From Allomuricauda sp. M10 (GTDB taxonomy: Bacteria > Bacteroidota > Bacteroidia > Flavobacteriales > Flavobacteriaceae): 64,000 nucleotides of DNA. This document shows positions 26,437 through 35,045 of the stretch, one piece after another. The translations under genes were made by a program, and so were the position numbers. The DNA is taken from assembly GCF_020782875.1 (NCBI RefSeq), contig NZ_JAJGBN010000002.1:793892-857891 (forward strand), written 5' to 3'. The notes under the pieces are model-generated. The model had not been told where the DNA came from, searched no databases, and saw only the letters and a list, made by a program, of their open reading frames with translations. The stretch's first letter is position 1; each line of letters starts with the position of its first letter.

Positions 26437-26466
26437 AGGATTTTAAAACAAACACTAAGAATCCGT

Positions 26467-27345
26467 ATGAAAAATATCGCTGAAGGTTCCTATGATGAAA
26501 TTTTAGTGGAAGATGGCATAATTATCCTGAAAATTCAGAACGATACCAAGGAACCAAAAGCCATTGCAAGGGATATTGACAGTTCCTACATTCAATTTCA
26601 TTTTTGTTTGAAGGGCAAATCACGATTCAATTTTAATGAAGGCAACTATTATTTGGAGGTGAACGAGGAAAACTCCCTGTTACTATACAATACACAAAAG
26701 GACCTTCCGCTGGATTTGGTGGTTTCGCCCAATTCGTGGTTGTTGTCCGTTGTGATGACCATCCGGAAATTCCATTCGCTGTTTTCTGATGAAGCGGATT
26801 ACATACCGTTTCTGAGCGATGACAACAAGGAAAAGAAATATTATTCCCAAGAGATGGTGTCGCCTGCCATTGCCGTGGTCTTGAGCCAATTGATGAACTA
26901 TAACCTTCATCCTTCCATCAAAAAACTGTATTTAAAGGGTAAGGTATTCGAGCTGATTTCGCTCTATTTCAACAAAACGGAGGATGCCGATTTGGAACAA
27001 TGTCCTTACTTGGCCGATGAGGACAATGTTAGAAGGATTAAAATGGCCAAGGAAATCATCATCTCCCGTATGGCCGAACCGCCAACCTTGCCGGAACTAT
27101 CCGAAGAAGTAGGACTTGGTCTAAAAAGATTGAAGGAAGGGTTCAAGCAGATTTATGGGGATTCCGTTTATGGCTTTTTGTTCGATTACAAGATGGAATA
27201 TGCCCGCAAAATGTTGGAATCTGGCAAACACAACGTGAACGAGGTGGGTCTAAAAGTTGGGTATAGCACGGCCAGTCATTTTATAGCTTCCTTTAAAAAG
27301 AAGTTCGGCACCACGCCCAAAAAATATGTAACTTCAAATGTGTAA
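26467..27345 (+). CDS. AraC family transcriptional regulator, divergent from hemA
   Basis: This 292 aa protein has a cupin-like N-terminal sensing domain (about 1-160) and a C-terminal AraC double helix-turn-helix (about 195-290): 'TLPELSEEVGLGLKRLKEGF' and 'HNVNEVGLKVGYSTASHFIA', closing with 'FKKKFGTTPKKYV'. It is divergent from the hemA operon, so regulation of heme synthesis is a reasonable inference. The N-terminal domain shows no cysteine or histidine cluster that would mark a metal sensor. Confidence 0.88.
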   Translation: MKNIAEGSYDEILVEDGIIILKIQNDTKEPKAIARDIDSSYIQFHFCLKGKSRFNFNEGNYYLEVNEENSLLLYNTQKDLPLDLVVSPNSWLLSVVMTIRKFHSLFSDEADYIPFLSDDNKEKKYYSQEMVSPAIAVVLSQLMNYNLHPSIKKLYLKGKVFELISLYFNKTEDADLEQCPYLADEDNVRRIKMAKEIIISRMAEPPTLPELSEEVGLGLKRLKEGFKQIYGDSVYGFLFDYKMEYARKMLESGKHNVNEVGLKVGYSTASHFIASFKKKFGTTPKKYVTSNV

Positions 27346-27354
27346 AAAAGCATC

Positions 27355-28104
27355 ATGAAACAAATTGTATTCTTCTTTTTGGGACTGACCCTATTCGCCC
27401 AAACCAATGCCCAGGACAATCCATCCACAGAAAACCAAGAAACCAAAATGCCAGAATTGGTCCTCGTTTTTACCAAAACGACTGGTTTTAGGCATCAATC
27501 CATAGAAAAGGGCGTACAGACCTTTCGTGAAATAGGGAGGAAAAACGGTTTTATCGCCTTGCAAACTGAAAGCGGTGAAGATTTTACCCCGCAGAACCTG
27601 AAAAACTACAAGCTGATCGTTTTCTTGAACACGACTATGAATGTACTGAACGATGCCCAACAAAAGGCGTTTGAATCCTACATTAAAAATGGCGGAAGTT
27701 ATTTGGGTGTCCATGCTGCTTCCGATACCGAATACGATTGGCCCTGGTACGGCAAGTTGGTTGGGGGATATTTCGTAAGCCACCCTGAGCAGCAAACGGC
27801 CAAAATTGATGTGTTGGACAAAACCCATCCATCCACTGCTCATTTACAAGATGTTTGGATGCATTATGACGAATGGTATAATTTTAAAGACCTGAATCCC
27901 AATGTGCATGTGCTCCTAAAATTGGACGAATCCAGTTATAAAGGGGGCATAAATGGGGATAACCATCCAATTGCCTGGTACCACGAATATGACGGGGGCA
28001 GGGTTTTTTATACTGGATTGGGGCACACCGAAGCCTCCTATGATGAACCTGAATTTCGCCAACACCTTTTGGGTGCTATTGAATGGTGTTTAAAACGAAA
28101 GTAG
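27355..28104 (+). CDS. ThuA-like (trehalose utilisation) secreted protein
   Basis: This 249 aa protein has a signal peptide ('GLTLFAQTNAQ') and a ThuA glutamine-amidotransferase-like fold: 'VLVFTKTTGFRHQSIEKGVQ', 'YIKNGGSYLGVHAASDTEYD', 'HPIAWYHEYDGGRVFYTGLG'. ThuA-domain proteins occur with sugar-modifying enzymes, in particular 3-keto-sugar pathways. It starts 9 nt after the AraC-family gene and overlaps the convergent DUF1460 gene by 15 nt. Confidence 0.9.
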   Translation: MKQIVFFFLGLTLFAQTNAQDNPSTENQETKMPELVLVFTKTTGFRHQSIEKGVQTFREIGRKNGFIALQTESGEDFTPQNLKNYKLIVFLNTTMNVLNDAQQKAFESYIKNGGSYLGVHAASDTEYDWPWYGKLVGGYFVSHPEQQTAKIDVLDKTHPSTAHLQDVWMHYDEWYNFKDLNPNVHVLLKLDESSYKGGINGDNHPIAWYHEYDGGRVFYTGLGHTEASYDEPEFRQHLLGAIEWCLKRK

Positions 28105-28947
28105 AGTGGGCCTTGCCACAATGATTCCGATATTGCTTTTGATGTTTTTGAGATAGTCCGCTAAGGGCAATTCACTGATTTCCACTTCTCCATTTTTACT
28201 GGAGGCATGAAGCAGATGTAGCCTGCCATCGGGTTGATGGATGGCAATTCCGGTATGGGTCACATCCAACCCTTTGATGGAGGTGGCCAAAGCAATAATA
28301 TCCCCAGAATGGATGAGTTGTTCTTTGCTCGCAATTTGGTCTTGGGGCAGATAGCACAAGGTTTCTTTTGCTAATTCTTGTTCAACGTGTTGCATGGCCT
28401 GAAAGTTTTCATCACTGGCCAAAAATGGGTACAGGTTTCGGTGGGTTCCCATAAAATCGATGGGTTTTTCCAATGCCACACCACCAATTTCTGCAGTGAT
28501 GTCTTTTACCAATCCCTTCTTTTCATTGTTGCGAATCCAATCCGTAAAATAATGTAAACGAGAAGGATACCCATTCATTTCTCCGTTTCTATACCGAATG
28601 GTTTCTAAATTTCTGGCAAAAGTGTCAAAATCCGATTCGTGGTTTTTCAACATCAGGCTGAAGGCCATTACATTTTCCACAAAAGTGGTGCAATCCAATC
28701 CGCTAAAGTTCACCACTAACGTTTCGGTATCGCCAATTTCCAAGGTTTTTTCAACGTATGGGGTACCCAAAAAGGATTTTCCAACAGTTATGATGGTATC
28801 GCCCAAATTAGCCGCTTGGGTTTTTTCCAAAGCAGCCATTTTCGACTCGAAAAGGGGTTTGTCCTTCGGGGAACAACTAATTTGTTGGGCGTTTACCACT
28901 GAGACCAGGAAAAGAAGGAGTACTATTGTGTTGATTTTTTTTGGCAT
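28090..28947 (-). CDS. DUF1460 domain-containing protein (NlpC/P60-like amidase)
   Basis: This 285 aa protein has a signal peptide ('FLVSVVNAQQ') and matches DUF1460, a family of cell-wall amidases related to N-acetylmuramoyl-L-alanine amidases with a cysteine-histidine active site. The likely nucleophile is the Cys in 'FSGLDCTTFVENVMAF' and the likely His is in 'DVTHTGIAIHQPDGRLHLLH'. It probably acts in peptidoglycan turnover in the periplasm. Its 3' end overlaps the convergent thuA-like gene. Confidence 0.88.
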   Translation of the reverse strand: MPKKINTIVLLLFLVSVVNAQQISCSPKDKPLFESKMAALEKTQAANLGDTIITVGKSFLGTPYVEKTLEIGDTETLVVNFSGLDCTTFVENVMAFSLMLKNHESDFDTFARNLETIRYRNGEMNGYPSRLHYFTDWIRNNEKKGLVKDITAEIGGVALEKPIDFMGTHRNLYPFLASDENFQAMQHVEQELAKETLCYLPQDQIASKEQLIHSGDIIALATSIKGLDVTHTGIAIHQPDGRLHLLHASSKNGEVEISELPLADYLKNIKSNIGIIVARPTLLSF

Positions 28948-29080
28948 TTTTTCTTCAAATAGTGGTTTCTCAAAAATAGGTAGAAATGTCCACAGATGCA
29001 GGCTTCAACAAAATCGAGATTCATTATTTCATCATAAGAAAGTATTTTGATCGGTAAAGGGCAAAGTCGGTAGTGTGTAT

Positions 29081-29088
29081 TATTTTTG
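29081..29088 (+). promoter_or_regulatory. Promoter -7 element of hemH
   Basis: TATTTTTG matches TAnnTTTG exactly and lies 20 nt before the hemH GTG start, leaving a short leader. Confidence 0.5.
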
Positions 29089-29107
29089 CTGCTCAAAATA
29101 GAAAGCC

Positions 29108-30154
29108 GTGCAAAAAGGAGTTTTATTGGTCAACTTGGGTTCGCCCGACAGCCCCACTGCAAAAGACGTTAAACCGTACTTGGATGAATTTTTGATGGAT
29201 GAGCGTGTCATCGATGTGAATCCGGTTTTGAGGAACATTATCGTTAGGGGTATTATTCTGAACACCCGTCCCAAGCGTTCTGCCGAGGCCTATTCCAAAA
29301 TATGGTGGGAAGAAGGGTCGCCCTTGATCGTCATCTCCAAACGGTTTGCGGATAAAGTGCAAAAACACACCCAATTGCCGGTCGCGCTGGGAATGCGTTA
29401 TGGTTCCATGACCATTAAGGAAGGGTTGCAAGAATTGAAGGAGAAAGGGGTTGATGAGGTTTTTTTGGTGCCTTTGTACCCGCACTACGCCATGTCTTCC
29501 TATGAGACGGTGGTGGTAAAGGCCATGGAAGTTCAGGCGGAATTTTTCCCTGAAATGCAAATGACCACCCTGCCTGCTTTTTACAGCAATCCGGATTTTA
29601 TAAAGATCCTATCAAAAAGCATAGCCGAAGGTTTAAAGGATTTTGATTACGACCATATCCTCTTTTCGTATCACGGCATCCCGGAACGCCACATTAAAAA
29701 GTCGGACCCGACCAAGTCGCACTGCAAATTGGATGGCAAATGCTGCCAAACCAACTCTGTTGCCCATCATACCTGTTACAAGCATCAATGCTTGGATACC
29801 ACTGAATTGGTAAAAAAAGAACTGGGGCTTCCTGAAGATAAAGTGAGTACTTCCTTCCAATCCCGGTTGGGGAGTGATCCTTGGCTGCAACCTTTCACGG
29901 ACAAGGAATTTGAACGCTTGGCCCAGGAAGGAATCAAGAAATTGGCGGTGATTACCCCAGCTTTTGTGAGCGATTGTCTGGAAACCTTGGAAGAAATCGC
30001 CATGGAAGGCAAACACCAGTTTCAAGAGGCAGGGGGAGAGGATTACATCCATATTTCCTGTTTGAACGACCGTGACGATTGGGCCCAATTGATGGCCGAA
30101 TGGATCAACACTTGGGAAAAAAGTGGTGTTTTGCCCGAATACCACATTCAATAA
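29108..30154 (+). CDS. hemH: Ferrochelatase
   Basis: HemH inserts Fe2+ into a porphyrin to give heme. The 348 aa protein starts with GTG ('MQKGVLLVNLGSPDSPTAKD'). Conserved parts include 'YPHYAMSSYETV', the metal-site His in 'FSYHGIPERHIKKSDPTKSH' and 'PAFVSDCLETLEEI'. A cysteine-rich segment with five Cys ('CKLDGKCCQTN...CYKHQC') is present. It is separate from the main hem operon but near it, and is followed by a DUF3050 gene 23 nt downstream. Confidence 0.96.
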   Translation: MQKGVLLVNLGSPDSPTAKDVKPYLDEFLMDERVIDVNPVLRNIIVRGIILNTRPKRSAEAYSKIWWEEGSPLIVISKRFADKVQKHTQLPVALGMRYGSMTIKEGLQELKEKGVDEVFLVPLYPHYAMSSYETVVVKAMEVQAEFFPEMQMTTLPAFYSNPDFIKILSKSIAEGLKDFDYDHILFSYHGIPERHIKKSDPTKSHCKLDGKCCQTNSVAHHTCYKHQCLDTTELVKKELGLPEDKVSTSFQSRLGSDPWLQPFTDKEFERLAQEGIKKLAVITPAFVSDCLETLEEIAMEGKHQFQEAGGEDYIHISCLNDRDDWAQLMAEWINTWEKSGVLPEYHIQ

Positions 30155-30177
30155 TACCGGAAAAAGAAAATTGCCTT

Positions 30178-30969
30178 ATGAAAATGGAACACTTGGAGCA
30201 TCACTTACAAGAAGTACGCGACCAACTGAAAAACCATCCCCTCTATGCCCAACTGGAATCGGTGGATGACATCAAGATTTTTATGGAAAGCCATGTGTAT
30301 GCCGTTTGGGATTTCATGTCCTTATTGAAGGCGCTACAACAACATTTGACCTGTACCTCCCTTCCTTGGAAACCGGCTTCGGATGCGTCCGTGGCCCGAT
30401 TTATCAATGAGATCGTATTGGAAGAGGAAAGTGATTTCAATGAGGTGGGTGTGGCCAAAAGCCATTTTGAAATGTACTTGGATGCCATGGAAGAAGTGGA
30501 AGCCAATACATCCAAAGTATTACAGGTCATCTCCACATTTACCGATTTGGAGCACATATCCCAACAAATTGAAAACACAGATCTGGACCAAGCGGAAAAG
30601 GATTTTTTGCAATTCACTTTTGAGGCCATCAATACCCGACAACCCCATATCATTGCTGCCGCCTTTACCTTCGGAAGGGAAGACTTGATTCCGGATATGT
30701 TTTTGGGCATCATTGAGCAATCCGGAGAAAACGGTCTAAGCAAATACGCCAAACTTTCCTATTACCTGAAAAGACATATTGAGCTTGACGGTGACGAACA
30801 CGGCCCCTTGGCTGTTAAAATGATCAAGGTCCTTTGTGGTTCCGATGAGCAGAAATGGGAGGAAGTCTTCCACTTCAGCAAAAATGCTTTGGAGCGCAGA
30901 ATCGGACTTTGGGACAGCATCGCCAAAAAACTCACCGAGAACAAGGATAATTTGGTGGATGCGTTGTAG
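30178..30969 (+). CDS. DUF3050 protein (heme oxygenase-like fold)
   Basis: This 263 aa protein belongs to DUF3050, a family of the heme-oxygenase-like superfamily and of unknown reaction. All-helical sequence with His/Glu pairs ('HLEHHLQEVRDQLKNHPLY', 'ESHVYAVWDFMSLLKALQQH', 'YYLKRHIELDGDEHGPLA') fits di-iron or heme binding. I chose the ATG at 30178; the frame is open upstream to 30079 inside hemH, but that part is a shadow of hemH. It is probably cotranscribed with hemH, so a role with heme or iron is a fair inference. Confidence 0.85.
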   Translation: MKMEHLEHHLQEVRDQLKNHPLYAQLESVDDIKIFMESHVYAVWDFMSLLKALQQHLTCTSLPWKPASDASVARFINEIVLEEESDFNEVGVAKSHFEMYLDAMEEVEANTSKVLQVISTFTDLEHISQQIENTDLDQAEKDFLQFTFEAINTRQPHIIAAAFTFGREDLIPDMFLGIIEQSGENGLSKYAKLSYYLKRHIELDGDEHGPLAVKMIKVLCGSDEQKWEEVFHFSKNALERRIGLWDSIAKKLTENKDNLVDAL

Positions 30970-31024
30970 ATTTGAGGGAACGGTTAGTTCACGCTAGACT
31001 TACACCAAAAGAACAATCCTTGGC

Positions 31025-32401
31025 ATGGCCAAAGTTACCTCTGACGAACTCGGGAAAGAGCCCATCGGAAAATTATTGATCAAACAGGCCGTTCCGGCAT
31101 CCATCGGTATTTTGGTGATGTCACTGAACGTATTGGTCGATTCCATTTTTGTAGGCAATTGGATAGGTTCCATTGCCATTGCCGCCATCAACGTGGTGTT
31201 GCCCGTTTCCTTTTTTATTGCCGCTTTGGGTATGGCCATCGGTATCGGTGGGTCCAGCATCATTTCCAGAGCTTTGGGCGCCAACAACCATGAAAAGGCC
31301 TTAAAAACGTTCGGGAACCAGATTACATTAACACTCTTGGTCACAGTGACCATGGTGGCCCTTGGACTGTATTATGTGGACAACCTGATTCCTGCATTTG
31401 GAGGGAAAGGGTCCATTTTTGAGCCCGCTAAAATCTATTATACCATCATTTTGTACGGAGTGCCCTTTTTGGCCCTTTGTATGATGGGAAACACGGTGAT
31501 CCGTGCCGAAGGGAAACCCAAGTTTGCCATGATCGCCATGATCATTCCATCCGTCGGCAACTTGTTGATGGATTACGTTTTCATTTACATTTTTGATTGG
31601 GGTATGGAAGGTGCCGCATGGGCCACCACAGTAGGTTATCTATTATGTTTTGGCTACATTCTTTACTTTTTTCTATCCAAAAATTCGGAATTGAAAATAA
31701 GTCTGTCCCATTTTGGGTTGGACCCGGCCATTCTTCGTGAAATAAGCTCGTTGGGATTTGTAACCCTTGCAAGACAGGCAGTTACCAGTATCACCTACCT
31801 GCTGATGAACAACATCTTGTACAATCTGGGCGGGGAACCCATGGTGGCGGTTTATGCCATTATCGGTCGCATGTTGATGTTTGCCCTATTCCCTGTTTTT
31901 GGGGTCACACAAGGCTTTTTGCCCATTGCGGGCTACAACTTTGGAGCTGCTTATTACGACCGCGTCAAGGAATCCATTTACACGGCTATCAAGTATGCCG
32001 CATTGGTGGCTACCTTGGTTTTTGTGGTTTTGATGCTTTTCCCAGGCGAGTTGGCCGCCTTGTTCCTGAGTAATCGACCTGGACTATCTCCGGAAGAATT
32101 GGCCACCAACCAATTTGTGTTACAGCATACCCCATTTGCCATGCGATTGGTTTTCGCGGCCACGCCCATTATTGCCCTTCAATTGATAGGTGCCGCTTAT
32201 TTTCAGGCTGTGGGGAAAGCAATTCCAGCCTTATTATTGACCCTGACCCGTCAAGGTTTTTTCTTTATTCCGTTGATTTTGTTGTTGCCCAAGTTTTTCG
32301 AAGAAACCGGGGTATGGCTATCGTTTCCCATTGCTGATGTGTTGGCCACGGTGGTCACAGGCATCTATTTGGGAAAAGAGATAAAGAAGGAACTTACCTA
32401 A
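31025..32401 (+). CDS. MATE family efflux transporter
   Basis: This 458 aa inner-membrane protein has about 12 predicted transmembrane helices in two homologous halves, as in MATE (multidrug and toxin extrusion) exporters. The N-terminal 'LLIKQAVPASIGILVMSLNV' and 'GIGGSSIISRALGANNHEKA' are typical. Substrates are exported in exchange for Na+ or H+; the specific substrate cannot be told from sequence. It lies between the DUF3050 and lactonase genes on the same strand. Confidence 0.93.
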   Translation: MAKVTSDELGKEPIGKLLIKQAVPASIGILVMSLNVLVDSIFVGNWIGSIAIAAINVVLPVSFFIAALGMAIGIGGSSIISRALGANNHEKALKTFGNQITLTLLVTVTMVALGLYYVDNLIPAFGGKGSIFEPAKIYYTIILYGVPFLALCMMGNTVIRAEGKPKFAMIAMIIPSVGNLLMDYVFIYIFDWGMEGAAWATTVGYLLCFGYILYFFLSKNSELKISLSHFGLDPAILREISSLGFVTLARQAVTSITYLLMNNILYNLGGEPMVAVYAIIGRMLMFALFPVFGVTQGFLPIAGYNFGAAYYDRVKESIYTAIKYAALVATLVFVVLMLFPGELAALFLSNRPGLSPEELATNQFVLQHTPFAMRLVFAATPIIALQLIGAAYFQAVGKAIPALLLTLTRQGFFFIPLILLLPKFFEETGVWLSFPIADVLATVVTGIYLGKEIKKELT

Positions 32402-32452
32402 AGATTGGCATTCCCAAAGAATGTGTAATTTGGGTCGCGTAACGGAACAAAC

Positions 32453-33547
32453 ATGAAAAAAGCACTTTTTGCCAGTCTGATTGTATTCGCATTGGCCTGT
32501 AAAGAAAAACCTGAAGAAAAACCCATGTACACCCTTTTTGTTGGCACCTATACCGATGGCGATAGCGAAGGCATCTATACCTATACCTTTGATTCAGGAA
32601 CGGGCGAGTTGACCAATAAACAATTGGCAGCTAAATTGACCAATCCTTCCTATTTGGCACTTTCCAAAGACCATAAAAATCTGTATGCCGTTCAAGAAAC
32701 CGCCGATTTTGATAGTTTGGGTGGCGGGGTTACTGCTTTTACCCTGAATGATGGGGTGTTGAAAATTCAGAATAGCATGGGAACCCAAGGCGAGCATCCG
32801 TGTCATGTTTCCCTTTCTGGGGATGGACATTTGGCCGTGGCCAATTACACAGGAGGCAATGTGGCCCTTTTTACATTGAATGCTGATGGTTCATTGGGAG
32901 ATGCCCCACAAATTATCGATCACAAAGTATTGGACACCACCAAAACCGCCCATGCCCATATGGCCCAATTCACTGCCGATGGATTGATGGTGACCGATTT
33001 GGGATTGGACGCCATAAAAAGATATAAAGAAGAAAATGGCGAATTTGTTCCAAGTTCCCAATCCAGTATATCCTTTCCTGATGGTGCAGGTCCACGACAT
33101 TTCACCTTTGGTGAAGGCGGAAAGATGCTTTATGTGATCAGTGAATTGAACAGCACCATTTCCGTTTTTGAAAATGACATGGCAGGAGATTACCAAGAAA
33201 TCCAAGTAGTGAAAACCTTGGACCCGAATTATGAAGGAAACAATGCCTGTGCCGACCTTCATATATCCCCCGATGGGAAATTCCTGTATGGTTCCAACAG
33301 GGGTGAAAATACCATTGTAATCTTTTCAGTAAATCCTGAAAATGGGACATTGACTTTGGTGGGAAGGGAATCCGTTCAAGGGGATTGGCCCCGTAATTTT
33401 TCTATGGATCCCACTGGGGAATTTTTGTTGGTGGCCAATCAAAGGTCAAGCAACATTACTGTTTTTAAAAGAAATGCGGATAGCGGGACATTGACCTTTT
33501 TGAACGAGATCGCAATGCCCAATCCAGTGTGTTTGGTTTTTGAGTAA
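32453..33547 (+). CDS. Lactonase family (6-phosphogluconolactonase-like) propeller lipoprotein
   Basis: This 364 aa protein has a lipobox 'VFALAC' at about residues 11-16 and is otherwise a seven-bladed propeller of the YbhE/Pgl lactonase family ('YTLFVGTYTDGDSEGIYTYT', 'GGNVALFTLNADGSLG', 'PRHFTFGEGGKMLYVISELN', 'LHISPDGKFLYGSNRGENTI'). Since it is exported as a lipoprotein, it is unlikely to be the cytosolic pentose phosphate enzyme; a periplasmic sugar lactone is more likely. No operon partner is clear. Confidence 0.9.
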   Translation: MKKALFASLIVFALACKEKPEEKPMYTLFVGTYTDGDSEGIYTYTFDSGTGELTNKQLAAKLTNPSYLALSKDHKNLYAVQETADFDSLGGGVTAFTLNDGVLKIQNSMGTQGEHPCHVSLSGDGHLAVANYTGGNVALFTLNADGSLGDAPQIIDHKVLDTTKTAHAHMAQFTADGLMVTDLGLDAIKRYKEENGEFVPSSQSSISFPDGAGPRHFTFGEGGKMLYVISELNSTISVFENDMAGDYQEIQVVKTLDPNYEGNNACADLHISPDGKFLYGSNRGENTIVIFSVNPENGTLTLVGRESVQGDWPRNFSMDPTGEFLLVANQRSSNITVFKRNADSGTLTFLNEIAMPNPVCLVFE

Positions 33548-33557
33548 TGGTCACACT

Positions 33558-33634
33558 GTCATTCTGAGCAAAGCGAAGAATCTCAGTATCAGGTAGGAGA
33601 TACTTGGTCGCCCCTAAGGACTCCTCAGCATGAC
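33558..33634. repeat. Dispersed GTCATTCTGAGC repeat, 77 bp, copy A
   Basis: It starts GTCATTCTGAGCAAAGCGAA and ends CTCCTCAGCATGAC. It has the same length (77 bp) and clear similarity to the next copy at 33665. The ends are inverted versions of each other (GTCAT...ATGAC). Confidence 0.85.
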
Positions 33635-33664
33635 AAGTAATGGTGAAGGAGAACTACGCCGATT

Positions 33665-33741
33665 GTCATTCTGAGCGGAGCGAAGAATCCCTTGATTGGT
33701 TAGGAGATACTTCGTCGTCCTCAAGGACTCCTCAGTATGAC
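33665..33741. repeat. Dispersed GTCATTCTGAGC repeat, 77 bp, copy B
   Basis: It starts GTCATTCTGAGCGGAGCGAA and ends CTCCTCAGTATGAC; the middle holds TAGGAGATACTTCGTCG. It is a direct repeat of copy A, 107 bp apart start to start. Confidence 0.85.
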
Positions 33742-33757
33742 AAAAACGAAGTAAAAG

Positions 33758-33798
33758 GTTCTCGATACACTTCCCTTCGGGAACCACTCGAACTGACC
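33758..33798. repeat. Palindromic GTTCTCGATACACTTCCC...GGGAACCACTCGAAC repeat
   Basis: The central TTCCCTTCGGGAA forms a hairpin, and the outer GTTCTCGA/TCGAAC ends are roughly inverted. It lies beside the 77-bp copies, just before the zinc-ribbon gene's 3' end. Confidence 0.7.
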
Positions 33799-33803
33799 TG
33801 GAG

Positions 33804-34898
33804 CTACTTTTTGGATAGTAAAACAATCACTCCAATCACGATCAAGCCCAACAGCACCGTGAAGAAAATCTTCCAGAAACTATAAGGTCGAGTTCCTGAA
33901 ATGTTCCCGTTTTCCCCGTTGATGAAAAAATTGTATTCCTTGCCATTGTACCTGTAGGCACTTACATAAACGGGCAATAAGATGTGTTTAAAGGTTTCTT
34001 CGGAAAGATTCATGTTCATGGAGGTTACCCTTTGGGTATCTCCCCCAATATCCTGCATGCACCAACGGGTTGCAATATCGCGGGCCACTTCTTTGGAATG
34101 CAGATGTCCTTCGTTCAATGAAATGGTATACTTTTCGGTCACAAAACCGGATAGGTACCCACTATCGAACGGTTGCAATTTTTTCAAATCCCAATAGGCA
34201 ATCTTGCCCGGAATCCTGCCTGATTTTTGTTTGGAGGCCTTGATCAGGGTATCGTCCACAAAACCCGAAACTTGGCCAGATGCTGGATACCAACGCGTCT
34301 TCCGAACCTGTTGGGTCACCATTTTACCATTGGCATTCCTAACCCTTCGCGTTTCATAATAATATTCCCCCCGCTGACCGATGTAGGTGGCATATAGTTG
34401 TGCATCAAAGGTCCAATAGGGTAGATAGAGCCCTTTGGTAAATTGAGGATCCAGAGCGGCCTTTTTCAGATTGTTAGGGGCAAACCACAATTGGTTCACC
34501 CAGTTCTTAAAAATGCGGAACGATTGGTTTTTATCAATTTGAAACGGTAAAACCGCCCCAGGCAAGATCCAACTTTCCTTGTAGGCATCTTCCACAACCA
34601 AAGGTTGGCCACAATACACGCAATGGAGCGATTTGTAATTTTCCTCCACATGTTGGTCGGCACCGCAATTCTTGCAATGCAGCATGGAAATCTCCTCGCT
34701 GTGCCTTTGCGACCCCATTTCCTTGAGGTAGGGATACAGCTCCAGTTCCTCAAAACCATTTTCTTTTGGGGCGATGGCCTCTTCATGGCCACAGTACTCA
34801 CAGGTAATGCTGGTAGTCCCAGGTTTATATGTGAGTTCTGCCCCGCAATTGACGCAGGTCTTTTTGAGTTCTGATTTTTGGATGGTAGGTTCTTCCAA
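33804..34898 (-). CDS. Zinc-ribbon membrane protein paired with an SPFH protein
   Basis: This 364 aa protein has two tandem zinc ribbons with C-x2-C pairs: 'CVNCGAE...CEYCGHE' (about 15-38) and 'CKNCGAD...CVYCGQP' (about 74-98). A long middle domain ('LPYWTFDAQLYATYIGQRGE') follows and a single C-terminal transmembrane helix ('FFTVLLGLIVIGVIVLLSKK') anchors it, with the N-terminus probably cytosolic. I do not know its function. It is next to an SPFH/GYF gene on the same strand; the pair recurs in bacteria, which I state as recollection. Confidence 0.75.
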   Translation of the reverse strand: MEEPTIQKSELKKTCVNCGAELTYKPGTTSITCEYCGHEEAIAPKENGFEELELYPYLKEMGSQRHSEEISMLHCKNCGADQHVEENYKSLHCVYCGQPLVVEDAYKESWILPGAVLPFQIDKNQSFRIFKNWVNQLWFAPNNLKKAALDPQFTKGLYLPYWTFDAQLYATYIGQRGEYYYETRRVRNANGKMVTQQVRKTRWYPASGQVSGFVDDTLIKASKQKSGRIPGKIAYWDLKKLQPFDSGYLSGFVTEKYTISLNEGHLHSKEVARDIATRWCMQDIGGDTQRVTSMNMNLSEETFKHILLPVYVSAYRYNGKEYNFFINGENGNISGTRPYSFWKIFFTVLLGLIVIGVIVLLSKK

Positions 34899-34909
34899 TG
34901 GCTTATGTT

Positions 34910-35035
34910 GTCATTCTGAGTGAAACGAAGAATCTCATTCAATTACGATTAATACATAGGAGATGCTTCACCTGTTTCTCGACGACCCCTTCGACTACGC
35001 TCAGGGATCATCTCCAAATAACGGTTCAGCATGAC
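34910..35035. repeat. Dispersed GTCATTCTGAGT repeat between the zinc-ribbon and SPFH genes
   Basis: It opens with GTCATTCTGAGTGAAACGAA and closes with GGTTCAGCATGAC, with TTCGACTACGCTCAGGGATC inside. It is a full-length copy of the family, longer (126 bp) than the 77-bp copies. Confidence 0.8.
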
Positions 35036-35045
35036 ATGGTTAAAA

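Noticed and set aside
30079..30177. 33-residue N-terminal extension of the DUF3050 protein
   Set aside because: It overlaps the 3' part of hemH in another frame; the ATG at 30178 gives a normal start.
32453..33547. Cytosolic 6-phosphogluconolactonase of the pentose phosphate pathway
   Set aside because: The protein has a lipoprotein signal, so it acts outside the cytosol; only the fold is shared.
33558..33741. CRISPR-like array
   Set aside because: There are only two 77-bp copies with inverted ends, no short regularly spaced repeats, and no cas genes.
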